In this document: piece after piece, positions 51,015 to 61,545 of the stretch | How the letters are laid out: the number at the start of each line of letters is the position of its first letter | How positions within the stretch are numbered: the stretch's first letter is position 1 | Assembly (NCBI GenBank): GCA_903896675.1 | Contig: CAITYU010000124.1 | Span: 1-64,000, forward strand | DNA length: 64,000 nucleotides | Source of the DNA: an uncultured Planctomycetaceae bacterium | GTDB lineage: Bacteria; Planctomycetota; Planctomycetia; Planctomycetales; Planctomycetaceae | Reading direction: 5' to 3' | Notes under the pieces: model-generated | What the model saw: the letters and a program-made list of their open reading frames with translations, nothing else | The model's database searches: none | What the model was told of the DNA's origin: nothing | Made by a program: the position numbers and the translations under genes

Positions 51015-51602
51015 TCATGGGCTGGCCGGGGCAGCATCGTCGTCCTGCGAAACAGCGATCACAGCGGCTGTACCGCCCGCTGCCAGCAGCAGTGCCGCCA
51101 CGGCCAGATTGCGCCGCCCGGTGGCTGAGCCCGTCACACCGCCTTCACCACAACCTTCACCACAGCCCTCGGCACAAACCTCGCCACAACCATCGTCCAG
51201 CGGCTGACCCCGAACTGTCACCTCATCCAGCACCAGCACCAGCTGCCGGGCTGCCGTTTTCGGAGCCCGCTGCTGATCCCAGAACCGGACGGACGTTTCC
51301 AGATTTTCCGGCCCGATTCCGTGCAGCCCGTTTCTAAGCCCCTGCACTTCGAAACGGCCCGCGGCGTCAGTCACCACTTCCGCCACTCGTGTCACCCCGA
51401 AATACAGTGGAATTCGCCGACCAGGCAGTGGAACAGCCTGACGATTGATCACCACCCCCTGCAGCCTGCCACCGCCCTGCAGTGCGATATCCCGGATCTG
51501 CCCGGCTGCTCGTTTCTGATTCTGCTCAGCCGCAAGCAGCGAATTGCCGGCAACCAGCATTCCGCAAATCACCCAGACCGTAACCCGTCGCAACCTGTTC
51601 AT
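51015..51602 (-). CDS. secreted carboxypeptidase-regulatory-like protein with Cys-Gly-Glu repeat and C-terminal TM
   Basis: GRLQGVVINRQAVPLPGRRIPLYFGVTRVAEVVTDAAGRFEVQGLRNG; GCGEVCAEGCGEGCGEG; NLAVAALLLAAGGTAAVIAVSQ. Confidence 0.75.
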   Translation of the reverse strand: MNRLRRVTVWVICGMLVAGNSLLAAEQNQKRAAGQIRDIALQGGGRLQGVVINRQAVPLPGRRIPLYFGVTRVAEVVTDAAGRFEVQGLRNGLHGIGPENLETSVRFWDQQRAPKTAARQLVLVLDEVTVRGQPLDDGCGEVCAEGCGEGCGEGGVTGSATGRRNLAVAALLLAAGGTAAVIAVSQDDDAAPASP

Positions 51603-51636
51603 TCCTGTTTCTCTCAATCAGCCGGTGGTCAGAACC

Positions 51637-52743
51637 TCACAGGATCAGCATCGCATCTCCGTAGCTGTAAAATCGATACTGTTTCTCTATTGCCCGCAGA
51701 TATCCATCCATCACCAGATCAAAACCGGCAAATGCTGCCACCAGAGCCAGCAGTGTCGAACCGGGCAGGTGAAAGTTTGTCAGCAGTCCCTGCACGGCAC
51801 GGAATTCATACCCCGGCCGAATGAACAGAGCGGTGCGCCCTTCCCACGCTGTCGGAAACTGTACACCGGTGGCTGCCGCTGCTGCCTCCAGTGTGCGGAC
51901 CGAAGTGGTGCCCACGGCCACCAGTCGCCCCGCGGCTGATTTGCTGCCGATGGCAGTTGCAGCCGCTGCAGGCAGACGACACCACTCCTCGTGCATGACG
52001 TGCTCTGACAGCCGCTCAGCAGTCACCGGACGAAATGTGCCGGGACCAACATGCAGCGTCAGTTCAGTTCGCTGCACTCCCCGTTCACTGCATCTCTGCA
52101 GCAGTTGAGGTGTGAAGTGCAGTCCGGCCGTTGGCGCAGCAACCGCCCCCGGCTGACTGGCATAGGTGGTCTGATAACGCTCGCGATCCCCTTCATCCGC
52201 AATTTTCCGACCCATGTATGGCGGCAAAGGCAGTGAACCATTTTCTTCCAGCAACTGCACTGCAGGTCGCGAATCGTTCGGCCTTGCAAGCCAGCCGCCA
52301 TCTGCCAGACGACTGACCAGCGTCAGGGTCAGCCGAGAAAAACTGCCGGCCGATTGTGGACCCAGATCGTCCCGCAGCCAGCAGTCTGCCGGTACCACCT
52401 GAATTCGCTCACCGGGCTGCAGTTTTCCGCGAGTTTCGCAGAGCAGTATCCAGTTGCCGCCGCCGTCAGACTCCACATACAGGCCTTCCCACCGCCCCCC
52501 GGTCTGCTCGCGATAGCCAAACAGTCGGGCCGGAATTACCTGTGTATTATTGAAGACCAGCAGATCTTCCGAATTCAGCCTGTCCGGCAGCTCGCGAATC
52601 CATGCGTGCTCGATGGTTCCCTGTCTGCGATTCAGAATCATCAGACGAGAATCGTCTCGTGAGGCCGCAGGACGGCTGGCGATCAGATGCTCCGGCAGTT
52701 CGAACTGCCACGTGGATAACAGGTCCGGATCAGGAGTTGCCAT
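51637..52743 (-). CDS. queA: S-adenosylmethionine:tRNA ribosyltransferase-isomerase
   Basis: FELPEHLIASRPAASRDDSRLMILNR, VFNNTQVIPARLFGYR, LPLPPYMGR, DRERYQTTYASQPGAVAAPTAGLHFT, FIRPGYEFRAVQGLLTNFHLPGSTLLALVAAF. Confidence 0.93.
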   Translation of the reverse strand: MATPDPDLLSTWQFELPEHLIASRPAASRDDSRLMILNRRQGTIEHAWIRELPDRLNSEDLLVFNNTQVIPARLFGYREQTGGRWEGLYVESDGGGNWILLCETRGKLQPGERIQVVPADCWLRDDLGPQSAGSFSRLTLTLVSRLADGGWLARPNDSRPAVQLLEENGSLPLPPYMGRKIADEGDRERYQTTYASQPGAVAAPTAGLHFTPQLLQRCSERGVQRTELTLHVGPGTFRPVTAERLSEHVMHEEWCRLPAAAATAIGSKSAAGRLVAVGTTSVRTLEAAAAATGVQFPTAWEGRTALFIRPGYEFRAVQGLLTNFHLPGSTLLALVAAFAGFDLVMDGYLRAIEKQYRFYSYGDAMLIL

Positions 52744-52883
52744 ACGGGAAAAGCTGCAGAGGTTTGGCTTGCATGTGCGCGGTGCTGACAGTGGGCATCG
52801 GTGACGATATCATAGCCCCGCAGCGCTCAGATCGCAGTCCTTCCCGGATTTTTTTCGCCTGTCAGCAGTCGGCCCACCACCAC

Positions 52884-54032
52884 GTGCCTCAAAAGAACTC
52901 TCGCAACCCCGCACTCTGCATGGTCATCACCGAACTGGACATCGGCGGTGCCGAAAAGGCATTCGTCCGTCTGGCCCACGGGCTGGCCTTCTCCGGCTGG
53001 AGCGTGCGAGTCATCTGTCTGCGTGGCCCGGGGCCGCTGGGTCAGGAGCTGCAGGATCGCGAGATTCCTGTGGAATACCTGAACTGCCGTGGATTCGCAG
53101 ACGTACGCGCACCATTTCGCCTCGCCACCAGCCTGCGGAAACAGCGTCCGGACATCGTGCTTTCGTTTCTGCATCAGGCCAATGTGGCCAGCCGGATCGC
53201 CTGTCGGCTGGCCGGCGTTGCTGTGCAGGTTTCCGGAATCCGAGTGGCGGACCGCCGCCTGTTCGTCATGCTGACCGAGCGGCTGACGGCCCACTGGACA
53301 ACCCACTGCGTGGCGGTCAGCGAGCACGTGGCCACGGCCCATCGCCGCATCAGCGGACTGCCGAACTCGCAGATCTCAGTCATACGCAACGGCGTGGACT
53401 GGGAGCTGCTGTCGCAGCTGCCGCCAGCCAGCCGCCGCCAGTTTGGCGGCGATGACAGCAGCTTCATCATCATCAGTGTCGGGCGGCTGGAACCGCAGAA
53501 GGATCCGGAAACCCTGCTGCAGGCCTTTCGCATCCTGCAGGCTCAGCAGTCCGTGCTGCCTCGCCAGATTCAACTGTTGTTCGTCGGCGAAGGTCCGCTC
53601 CGCAGTCTGCTTGAACACCGCGTCCGGATGTACGAACTCGAAGACGTTGTAAAATTCACCGGCTGGCGCTCCGATGCTGCCAGCCTGATCCGCATGGCAG
53701 ACGTCCTCGTACTGGCCTCCCGCTGGGAAGGTCTGCCAAACGTGATTCTGGAAGCTCAGGCCGCCGGTACTCCCGTCATCGCTTCAGCAGTGGACGGCTG
53801 CCTCGATCTGGTCGACGATCAGCTGACCGGTCGACTGTTTGAGCCCGGCAACGCCGAACGCCTCGCAACCGGTCTGCTGATGCAGATCACTCAACCCCAC
53901 AAAGCCGCTCGCATGGCACATGAGGCCCGCCAGCAGATTCGCCGGCAATGCAGCTGGGATGTGTGCATTGACAGCTATGACCAGTTGCTGCAGCGACTGC
54001 TGCCGGCAACTGACGCATCAGGACAGCAGTGA
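52884..54032 (+). CDS. glycosyltransferase family 4-type protein
   Basis: MVITELDIGGAEKAFVRLAHGLA; IISVGRLEPQKDPETLLQAF; GEGPLRSLLEHRV; ASRWEGLPNVILEAQAAGTPVIAS; likely GTG 52884 or ATG 52920 start. Confidence 0.9.
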   Translation: MPQKNSRNPALCMVITELDIGGAEKAFVRLAHGLAFSGWSVRVICLRGPGPLGQELQDREIPVEYLNCRGFADVRAPFRLATSLRKQRPDIVLSFLHQANVASRIACRLAGVAVQVSGIRVADRRLFVMLTERLTAHWTTHCVAVSEHVATAHRRISGLPNSQISVIRNGVDWELLSQLPPASRRQFGGDDSSFIIISVGRLEPQKDPETLLQAFRILQAQQSVLPRQIQLLFVGEGPLRSLLEHRVRMYELEDVVKFTGWRSDAASLIRMADVLVLASRWEGLPNVILEAQAAGTPVIASAVDGCLDLVDDQLTGRLFEPGNAERLATGLLMQITQPHKAARMAHEARQQIRRQCSWDVCIDSYDQLLQRLLPATDASGQQ

Positions 54033-55220
54033 ATTCAGTCCGCAGTCGAATTCCCGCTGCAGCAATTCCAGGGGTTCCAGACCCACCGAAATCCTCAGCA
54101 GCGAATCACTGATCCCGGCCTCAGACCGCGCTTCCGCCGTCAGAAATCGGTGGGACGTCAGTGCCGGATGCGACAGTGTGGTACGAGCATCTGCGAGGGT
54201 CGGTGAAAATGGCAGTTGCGGCACGGCCTGCATGAATCGGTTCACCAGCTCCAGTCCGTCCCTGCCGTTCGTCCGCAGCTCAACGGCGATAATACCACCC
54301 GTGCCCCGCGGATAAAGGCGGGAAGCCAGCGCATGCGAAGGATGCTGCGGCAGCGACGGATGATAAACCCTCTGCACCGCCGGATGCGAACTGAGATACC
54401 GTGCCAGGCCACAGGCCGTGCCACACAGCTGCTGCATCCGCAACGGCAGCGTCCGCAGGCCCCGCTGCGTCAGCCAGCATTCGAAAGGATTGGCGTTCTG
54501 ACCGAAAATACTGGCCGTCTCATTCAGCCTGCTCATCAGCTGCTGACTGCCCGCAGCCACCCCCAGCATCACATCGCCGTGACCATTCAGATACTTCGAC
54601 GCACTGTGAATCACAGCCGCAGCACCCAGACTGCACGGACGGATCAGCTCAGGAGTGGTAAAGGTGGAGTCCACAATCAGCGGCACCGCACCGGCTGCGG
54701 CCGCCAGTGCTGAAATGTCAGCGACCTCCAGCAATGGATTCGCAACCGTCTCCACGAGGACGAATCTGGTATTGGGCCGCAGTTGTGCCCGCAACTGCTG
54801 CGGACTGCAGACATCAAAGGCCGAAACAGACACTTCGAATCGCTGCATCCGGGATGCCAGCTGCAGCGTCTTCCCGTAAAGCGACTGAGCCGTCAGCACA
54901 TGATCGCCTGCCGACAGCAGCGTCAGAAAGATACTGCCCAGGGCTCCCATGCCGGACGCAAAAACCGACCCAGCCTCGGTTCCCTCCAGCGCCGCAATCG
55001 ACTGCGCCAGTGCACGCATTCCGGGATTGCTGTCCCGAGTATAAATATCGCCGGTCACATGACCCGCATACAACTGCTGCAGCACATCCAGATCCGGCAC
55101 ATCAAAGGCCGTCGTCTGATAAATCGGTGACACGCTGGGACGAGTCACTCCCGCCTGCGTTTCACCCATCCGCACTACCGGTTCTTCTGCCACCACACGC
55201 TGCTCCGAACCCACCAGCAC
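54018..55220 (-). CDS. Cys/Met-metabolism PLP-dependent enzyme (cystathionine gamma-synthase/lyase or methionine gamma-lyase family)
   Basis: VSPIYQTTAFDV, YTRDSNPGMRALAQSIAALEGTEAGSVFASGMGA, DSTFTTPELIRPCSLGAAAVIHSASKYLNGHGDVMLGV. Confidence 0.88.
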   Translation of the reverse strand: MLVGSEQRVVAEEPVVRMGETQAGVTRPSVSPIYQTTAFDVPDLDVLQQLYAGHVTGDIYTRDSNPGMRALAQSIAALEGTEAGSVFASGMGALGSIFLTLLSAGDHVLTAQSLYGKTLQLASRMQRFEVSVSAFDVCSPQQLRAQLRPNTRFVLVETVANPLLEVADISALAAAAGAVPLIVDSTFTTPELIRPCSLGAAAVIHSASKYLNGHGDVMLGVAAGSQQLMSRLNETASIFGQNANPFECWLTQRGLRTLPLRMQQLCGTACGLARYLSSHPAVQRVYHPSLPQHPSHALASRLYPRGTGGIIAVELRTNGRDGLELVNRFMQAVPQLPFSPTLADARTTLSHPALTSHRFLTAEARSEAGISDSLLRISVGLEPLELLQREFDCGLNSLLS

Positions 55221-55870
55221 TAATTCTGAAATTCGTCATTCCGAAAATCATAACCCAGTTGCTGAATGATCTCACCGAATTTTCCCAAAGCCCGACCGTA
55301 ACGTCTGCGAGACGCCTCTTCACTGATACCCAGTCGCTCAGCAATTCTGATGTGGGATAATGATTCGTAGTGCACCGCCAGCAGAATCTGCCTTTTTTCC
55401 TCCTCCATCGACTCCAGCGCCTGATGCACCATCAGGATTTTTTCGGCCTGCAGCAGACTCTGAGCCGGGGACAGGATGGAATCCGCCAGCAGCTCTGCCA
55501 GTGCCAGCGTCGATGAATCCCCTTTGTCCAGAGACCTCTCACGCCGAGGATCGCGCTTCTCTCTGTCCAGATGGTATCGACAGATCTCATACAGACGATG
55601 ACCGACCAGTAACTGCAGACACCGCAGCGGACTCAGCGTCCGCAGATAGTCCGCGGCCGACCCCATCCCCTGCATAGCCACTTCCTGGATCACGTCCGAA
55701 CTGTCAATCCGCGGCAGCAGAAAACCACAGATTCTGCTGCGCAGATAATCCTTCAACTGCGGACGATACTTCTGCACCAGGCGCGCGAAGGCCTCATGGT
55801 CACCCCGCAGAGCAGACTCAAACCACTGACTTTCATCGTCGCCTTCCTCGCCCGCTGTGATATTCGGCAC
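55220..55870 (-). CDS. RNA polymerase sigma factor, ECF/sigma-70 family
   Basis: FARLVQKYRPQLKDYLRSRI...DSSDVIQEVAM; region 4 MEEEKRQILLAVHYESLSHIRIAERLGISEEASRRRYGRALGKFGEII. Confidence 0.9.
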   Translation of the reverse strand: MPNITAGEEGDDESQWFESALRGDHEAFARLVQKYRPQLKDYLRSRICGFLLPRIDSSDVIQEVAMQGMGSAADYLRTLSPLRCLQLLVGHRLYEICRYHLDREKRDPRRERSLDKGDSSTLALAELLADSILSPAQSLLQAEKILMVHQALESMEEEKRQILLAVHYESLSHIRIAERLGISEEASRRRYGRALGKFGEIIQQLGYDFRNDEFQN

Positions 55871-56136
55871 TGGTCACCCCGACTGAACTTTGAATCTGTC
55901 GCGTCAAAGCTGCTGCAGCCAGGCATCCTCGCAGCAGACCGCGGAATTCACAATCCCGCAAGCGCCAAAAATCCCGCAGCAGAACACACCGCGACGGAAA
56001 AATCGGAAAATCCCCGGATCCTGTTGCGAACGGCCACCAGAGCACACTGAGCTGAACCTTGTATTTCCCAGCACACAGCGTAGGCTGCAGGGGTATGTGC
56101 ACCATGTGTACTAGTCCCTGCTGAAGGTCCGCCATC

Positions 56137-59100
56137 ATGTCTGCAACCTCCTCATCCTCATCCAGCGACCTGCTCATCGACCAGATCACCGAGGAATACG
56201 TGCAGAGGCTGCGCAGGGGTGAACAACCGCAAATCTCTGAGTACACTGAGCGGTACCCTAAAATCGCAAACCAGCTCAAATCACGAATCAAATGTCTGCA
56301 GATGCTCGAACAGGTCGGCAGCAACAGCCGCCGCCTGCAGCTGCTCATCGATGAAATTCAGCTCAACAATCCCGACCTGCAGAACCCCGAGTTCATTGGC
56401 GTCGGTGGCATGGGAGCCGTCTGGAAAGCCACCCAGCTCAGCCTTGAACGAACCGTCGCCATCAAAGTTCTGCAGCAACAGAACTTTGACTGGGAACAGT
56501 CCCGCGAACGCTTTCTCGAAGAAGCACGCATCGCCTCAATGCTGTCACACGAACACATCGTACCCGTTCACAATGTGTTCCCCGACGCTGCCCATCCCTA
56601 TTACATCATGCAGTTCATCGACGGCTGCCCACTCTCACTGGTGATCGAAGCCTGGAAACAGCAACGCGACGGTACACAACCCACAACCGCTGCACCGGCA
56701 TCCGCCCCTTCACAGCCCGCCAGCGACCCGCCCCGCCGCCTGCTCAGTTGCAGCAGTATCCCGGAACGCAGTTTCAGAAAAATCGCCGAATGGATGCGGC
56801 AGGCCGCCACCACCGTGCACTTTGCTCACCAGAACAACGTCCTGCACCGCGACCTCAAACCCTCCAACTTCCTCATCGACGAACAACAGAAAATCTGGCT
56901 CACGGACTTCGGCCTCGCCAAACGCCCCCGGAAAACTCTGCATACCGCAGCCGGACAGGCTCCCGGTACTCTGCGTTACATGTCACCGGAACAGTGCGAC
57001 GGCCGCGCCACAACACTCTCCGATGTCTATTCACTTGGCGTCACACTGTACGAAATGCTGGCACTCACGCCCGCGTTTCAGGATGACAGCTCACTCAGAC
57101 TGCAGCAGCGGATTCGCTCCGGCAGTTGCCCGCACCTCCGCACACACGATCCTGCCATACCCCGCGATCTCCTCGTGATCACCCATAAGGCCATGGCCGT
57201 TCAGCCTGAAGATCGCTACGAATCCGCAAAGGCACTGGCTGATGACCTGCAAAGATTCCTCGACGGAAAACCCATCCTCGCACGACCGATGTCCGCACCC
57301 GAACAACTGTGGCGACTGATCGGTCGACACAAACTGGTTTCCGCCGTCACGACACTCGCCGCCGTACTGCTGATCGCCACCAGCACTATCGCAATCTACA
57401 GCGAATACCTGCGCGTCATCGGACTGGAAAGTGAAATCGGCAGACTGCTCTCAGAAGCCATCGATCTTGCCAAATCACAACTTCCCGGACAACGCACCCA
57501 CGCCCTGGAAAAAATCAAAAACGCCATCCGGCTGGCCGACCAGACGCCCGATCCAACAACATCCAAAACCCGGATTCGAGACACCATTTCCACAGTCCTT
57601 GGCACCCCTGAAATGGTGCTTTCCGAACCCCTGCCACAGATCAACAATCCCTCGCTCAAAGCCTTTGTCGTTGCCCGCGACCGAACCCGCCTCGTCGTTC
57701 AGGCCGATGACAACATTCTCGAAGTGCGGGACGGCAACACCGCTGCACTGCAGGCACAGATCACTCTCGGCGGAGATCCCCTCGATTTCGCAATCTCCGC
57801 CGACGGCTGCTGCCTGCTGGTCAGCAGCCCCGCACCCGACACCAACCCCGCCAACCCTGCCAATCCACTCAGTCAGACCACTCCCACGCAGCAGCTCGCC
57901 TGCTGGGATCTCACACAACCCCAGCCCACACTGCGCTGGACCATTCCCGGACTGCAGGCCCGGGCCATCACGCTCCTGCCCAACCACTCGCAGCTTGTCA
58001 CCGCCGACCACGCTGGATCAATCCACCGCATCGAACTCAGCACCGGCCGCCTGCTGCAGTCTTACCCCTGTCCCGGTCCGGCCACGGACATCCAGTTGCG
58101 GCCGCACCCCCAACAGCCGATTGTCGCTGTCTGCAGTAAGTGGTTTCACGAAATTCAATTCCTTAATCTCGATTCCGGACAGCTTGTCGGACACATTTCC
58201 CGAAATGGTGTATCAGGCTTCGACTGGCACCCCCAGGGCCACCTGCTGGCACTGCATGATCAACTGCTGGAAGTCGAACTGCTGCACTGGCCATCCATGC
58301 AGCCACACAAAACCATCCTCAAGGGTGTCGGCCTGACTCACTGCCACTTCTCACCTGACGGTCGCTGGCTGGCTGTCGCAAGCTGGTCCACCACAGGGAC
58401 CCAGACACAACTGATCGCCATCCGAATCGAAGATCAATACACCCTGACCTGCCCATGGCCATATCTGCCGGACGGCAAATCACACCAGTGGAACAATGAC
58501 GGTGACGAGCTGGCCACACTCTACTACGCAGACAGGATCTACAGGGCGACACTGCATGACCCCCAGCTGTTCCAGTACTTTGATCCGGATCACAGCATCG
58601 CCGATACCCCCCAGCTGGCTCCCGCAACAAATCTGCCGCTGATTGTTGCCAACACACTGGGAGTTCCAGGACAGGTGCTGAATCTGCACACTGGCACCAC
58701 CCTGACTGCCCCGCTGCCTGACAAACGAAATTCCAGCCTGCCGTACCGCTCCCACGTGGCGTGGAACACAGACAGAATCACCTCACTGGATGCTTTCTCC
58801 GAAAAACTGTGGAACATTCAACCGCACTTCACACAACAGGGTGATCTGCTGCTGAACACAAAGTCCCGCATCAGGTTGCCCCTGTCGCATGCCCTCGCGG
58901 ACCTTACCTCGGATGGTTCACGCATCTTCTCCGTCAGCCCCGCCGGACGAGTTCTGTACAGCCCAACCGATGACCCACTCGCTTTCCGCAGCCTGCCCCG
59001 CAACTTCACAGATCTGACAGCCACCAGCCGCACGGGACGACTGGTCTTCTGCTGGCGCAAATCCGATTCAGTCCTCTACGACTGTGAATCCAGACAGATC

Positions 59101-60567
59101 GTCGCAACCTTCCTCAGCAGGAGCAATGCGATGTTTTCATCGGATGAACGCTTTCTGCTGGTTTCCTCGGACCCACAGGCCCCCGACTCCAGTGCCACCC
59201 GCTTTCTTTACGACATCAGCAACCGCAGTATTATCCGTTCGTTACCGCACGGGCCGGCCTTTTCCAATTTTTCCGACTCCGGAGAGCTTCTGGCCATCCG
59301 CTTTCTCAGTGAACAGTTCATCCGGCTGATTCAGACGTCCACCGGAACCACCCTGCTCAGGCTGCCCATTGAAGCCGATAATCGCGGTACCCCTTATTTC
59401 ACAGACAACGATCGCCGGCTGTTTATTCACTCCGTCGGCCAGACATCCAACCGCCTCTACAGCATCAACCTGCAGGCTCTGATGACGCAGTTCGACTCAC
59501 TGGGACTGCCGGTCCCAGGCCTGCTGCCAGCACCGGAACCTGCCCAGCGCAACCCACAAGCCGGACTTCGGGACAGGGCACTGTCGGCCCGCACACTCAC
59601 TTTCTCGTCATCCACCACGCCACTGCATCGCCACGTCACCACCGCCCTGTGCAATTCCCTCCTCGACCTGGCTCACCGCTCACCCACCCCGAAGCGACAC
59701 TTCGCTTCGCTGCTGACCAGTCTCTGCTGTGACGCTCTGGAACTGGGTTGCCTCGATGCTGCCAGCCTCGCACTCGACTGGCAGCAACGGTTCGGTTCGC
59801 CTTCCGCCGGCGTCACTGCCATCCAGGCCTCACTGCTGCGGCGGCAGCATCAACCTGCTCAGGCCCTGCAACTGCTGCAGACACTGAATAACCCAGCGGA
59901 CTGCGATGCCACCGCTCAGTTCAACAAATGCCTTGCACTGCAGCAACTCGATCGCTTCGAGGAGGCACAACAGGCAGCAGACAAACTGCTGCAGCAGACC
60001 GATTCTGGCACACTGAAATTTGCACTAGGACTTGTTATGTCACCGCCTGCCAACTCCTCCCTGCAATCGTTTTTAGCTGACACCCCCAAACTGCTCGTCC
60101 GCGCTCAGGACACCCGATCACACCAACTGGCACTGCTCGCTGCACAGCAGGCCACTGCCAGTTGGCCCGACGTCGCCGACTGCTGGCAGATTCAGGCTCT
60201 CGCAGAAATCTGCAATGGCCTGCCCGCTGCAGCCACCAGCTCACTGGCGAACGCTCGCCGACTGAAACAGAACCGCAATGATGCCACACTCCAGCTCATC
60301 GAATCTGCCATTCACCTGCACAACGAAGACTTTCAGGCGTGGTTCATCAGTCTGCTGAAAACCAACCAACTGCTCGATCAGCAGGACGTCGGACTCATAC
60401 AACTTTACTGGTTCGGCGTCGACCTGCCCCTCGCCATCACTCTGCAGGTTCCGGTTCGCGCTGGCAGCATCAATGGGCGCCTGTATCGCTGGCTGCTGCT
60501 GGCTGAATCACAGCTCCTCGGTCACACACACATCGACGTCCTGCTCAAAACCCGCACCGGAATGTGA
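56137..60567 (+). CDS. Ser/Thr protein kinase with TM segment, beta-propeller-like and TPR-like C-terminal regions (1476 aa)
   Basis: GVGGMGAVWKATQLSLERTVAIKVLQQQ; NNVLHRDLKPSNFLIDEQQKIWLTDFGLAKR; GTLRYMSPEQCDG; TM LVSAVTTLAAVLLIATSTIAIYS; WD40-like and helical repeats. Confidence 0.94.
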   Translation: MSATSSSSSSDLLIDQITEEYVQRLRRGEQPQISEYTERYPKIANQLKSRIKCLQMLEQVGSNSRRLQLLIDEIQLNNPDLQNPEFIGVGGMGAVWKATQLSLERTVAIKVLQQQNFDWEQSRERFLEEARIASMLSHEHIVPVHNVFPDAAHPYYIMQFIDGCPLSLVIEAWKQQRDGTQPTTAAPASAPSQPASDPPRRLLSCSSIPERSFRKIAEWMRQAATTVHFAHQNNVLHRDLKPSNFLIDEQQKIWLTDFGLAKRPRKTLHTAAGQAPGTLRYMSPEQCDGRATTLSDVYSLGVTLYEMLALTPAFQDDSSLRLQQRIRSGSCPHLRTHDPAIPRDLLVITHKAMAVQPEDRYESAKALADDLQRFLDGKPILARPMSAPEQLWRLIGRHKLVSAVTTLAAVLLIATSTIAIYSEYLRVIGLESEIGRLLSEAIDLAKSQLPGQRTHALEKIKNAIRLADQTPDPTTSKTRIRDTISTVLGTPEMVLSEPLPQINNPSLKAFVVARDRTRLVVQADDNILEVRDGNTAALQAQITLGGDPLDFAISADGCCLLVSSPAPDTNPANPANPLSQTTPTQQLACWDLTQPQPTLRWTIPGLQARAITLLPNHSQLVTADHAGSIHRIELSTGRLLQSYPCPGPATDIQLRPHPQQPIVAVCSKWFHEIQFLNLDSGQLVGHISRNGVSGFDWHPQGHLLALHDQLLEVELLHWPSMQPHKTILKGVGLTHCHFSPDGRWLAVASWSTTGTQTQLIAIRIEDQYTLTCPWPYLPDGKSHQWNNDGDELATLYYADRIYRATLHDPQLFQYFDPDHSIADTPQLAPATNLPLIVANTLGVPGQVLNLHTGTTLTAPLPDKRNSSLPYRSHVAWNTDRITSLDAFSEKLWNIQPHFTQQGDLLLNTKSRIRLPLSHALADLTSDGSRIFSVSPAGRVLYSPTDDPLAFRSLPRNFTDLTATSRTGRLVFCWRKSDSVLYDCESRQIVATFLSRSNAMFSSDERFLLVSSDPQAPDSSATRFLYDISNRSIIRSLPHGPAFSNFSDSGELLAIRFLSEQFIRLIQTSTGTTLLRLPIEADNRGTPYFTDNDRRLFIHSVGQTSNRLYSINLQALMTQFDSLGLPVPGLLPAPEPAQRNPQAGLRDRALSARTLTFSSSTTPLHRHVTTALCNSLLDLAHRSPTPKRHFASLLTSLCCDALELGCLDAASLALDWQQRFGSPSAGVTAIQASLLRRQHQPAQALQLLQTLNNPADCDATAQFNKCLALQQLDRFEEAQQAADKLLQQTDSGTLKFALGLVMSPPANSSLQSFLADTPKLLVRAQDTRSHQLALLAAQQATASWPDVADCWQIQALAEICNGLPAAATSSLANARRLKQNRNDATLQLIESAIHLHNEDFQAWFISLLKTNQLLDQQDVGLIQLYWFGVDLPLAITLQVPVRAGSINGRLYRWLLLAESQLLGHTHIDVLLKTRTGM

Positions 60568-60577
60568 ACACCCCCGC

Positions 60578-61519
60578 ATGCTCCAACACAACTCACTCCT
60601 GCTGGGCATCGACGGTGGCGGCACAAAGACACTGGCGCTGCTCAGCACCGCTGACGACCCCGATCAGATCCTCGCCACCGGCTCCGCCGGACCCTCCAAC
60701 CAGCGCGCTGTCGGCCCGCTGCTGGCCATGCAGAATCTCGATCAGGCCGTCCATTCCGCCTTCGAAATCGCCGGCATTCCCCGCTGCACCGCCGCCGCTG
60801 CCTGCCTCGGACTCGCCGGAGCCGATCGCGACTCCGATCGCAGTGTCATCCTGCAATGGGCCGAAGAAGCCCGACTCGCTCACAAAGTCCGCGTCGTCAA
60901 TGACGCCGTACCTCTGCTGTCCGCCGGCTCCGGAACCGGGATTGGTGTCGCACTCATCGCCGGTACCGGCTCACTCGCCTGGGGCTGCAATTCCAGCGGT
61001 GACTCCGCCCGCGCCGGCGGTTGGGGCTGGCTGATGGGAGATGAAGGCAGTGCGTGGGCCATCGGCTCCGCCGTCCTCAAAGCCGTCGTCTTCGCCGCCG
61101 ACGGACGCGGACCGCAAACCTCGCTCTCTCCAGCCGTCTGCGAACATCTCCGGATCAGCACCGCACCGGAACTCGTCGCCCGCATTTACTCCGCCGAAAT
61201 TCCCCGCGCACTCATCGCTGAACTCGCACCACTCGCCTTCACACTCGCACACGCCAACGACACCGTCGCCGCTGCCATCGTCTCCACCGCCGGACACGAA
61301 CTCGCACTGATGGTCCGCACAGTTGCCGATCGACTGCAACTGCCCCGACAGCTGCCACTGGCCGCCACCGGAGCCGTCCTGATTCAACAGCCCGCTCTGC
61401 TCCAGGCCATCGTCAGACACCTCAGCAACGACTTCCACTACAGCCCCGACGTTTCCGTTGTCCGGAATGCTGCCACAGGAGCCCTCAGGCTGGCCGCCAG
61501 ACTGCTGCAATCCAGCTGA
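60578..61519 (+). CDS. BadF/BadG/BcrA/BcrD ATPase family (N-acetylglucosamine kinase-like)
   Basis: LLLGIDGGGTKTLALLST; CLGLAGADRDSDR; VVNDAVPLLSAGSGTGIGVALIAGTGSLAWG; GGWGWLMGDEGSAWAIG. Confidence 0.9.
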   Translation: MLQHNSLLLGIDGGGTKTLALLSTADDPDQILATGSAGPSNQRAVGPLLAMQNLDQAVHSAFEIAGIPRCTAAAACLGLAGADRDSDRSVILQWAEEARLAHKVRVVNDAVPLLSAGSGTGIGVALIAGTGSLAWGCNSSGDSARAGGWGWLMGDEGSAWAIGSAVLKAVVFAADGRGPQTSLSPAVCEHLRISTAPELVARIYSAEIPRALIAELAPLAFTLAHANDTVAAAIVSTAGHELALMVRTVADRLQLPRQLPLAATGAVLIQQPALLQAIVRHLSNDFHYSPDVSVVRNAATGALRLAARLLQSS

Positions 61520-61545
61520 CCCGACAGCAACTGCTCACACCCGAC

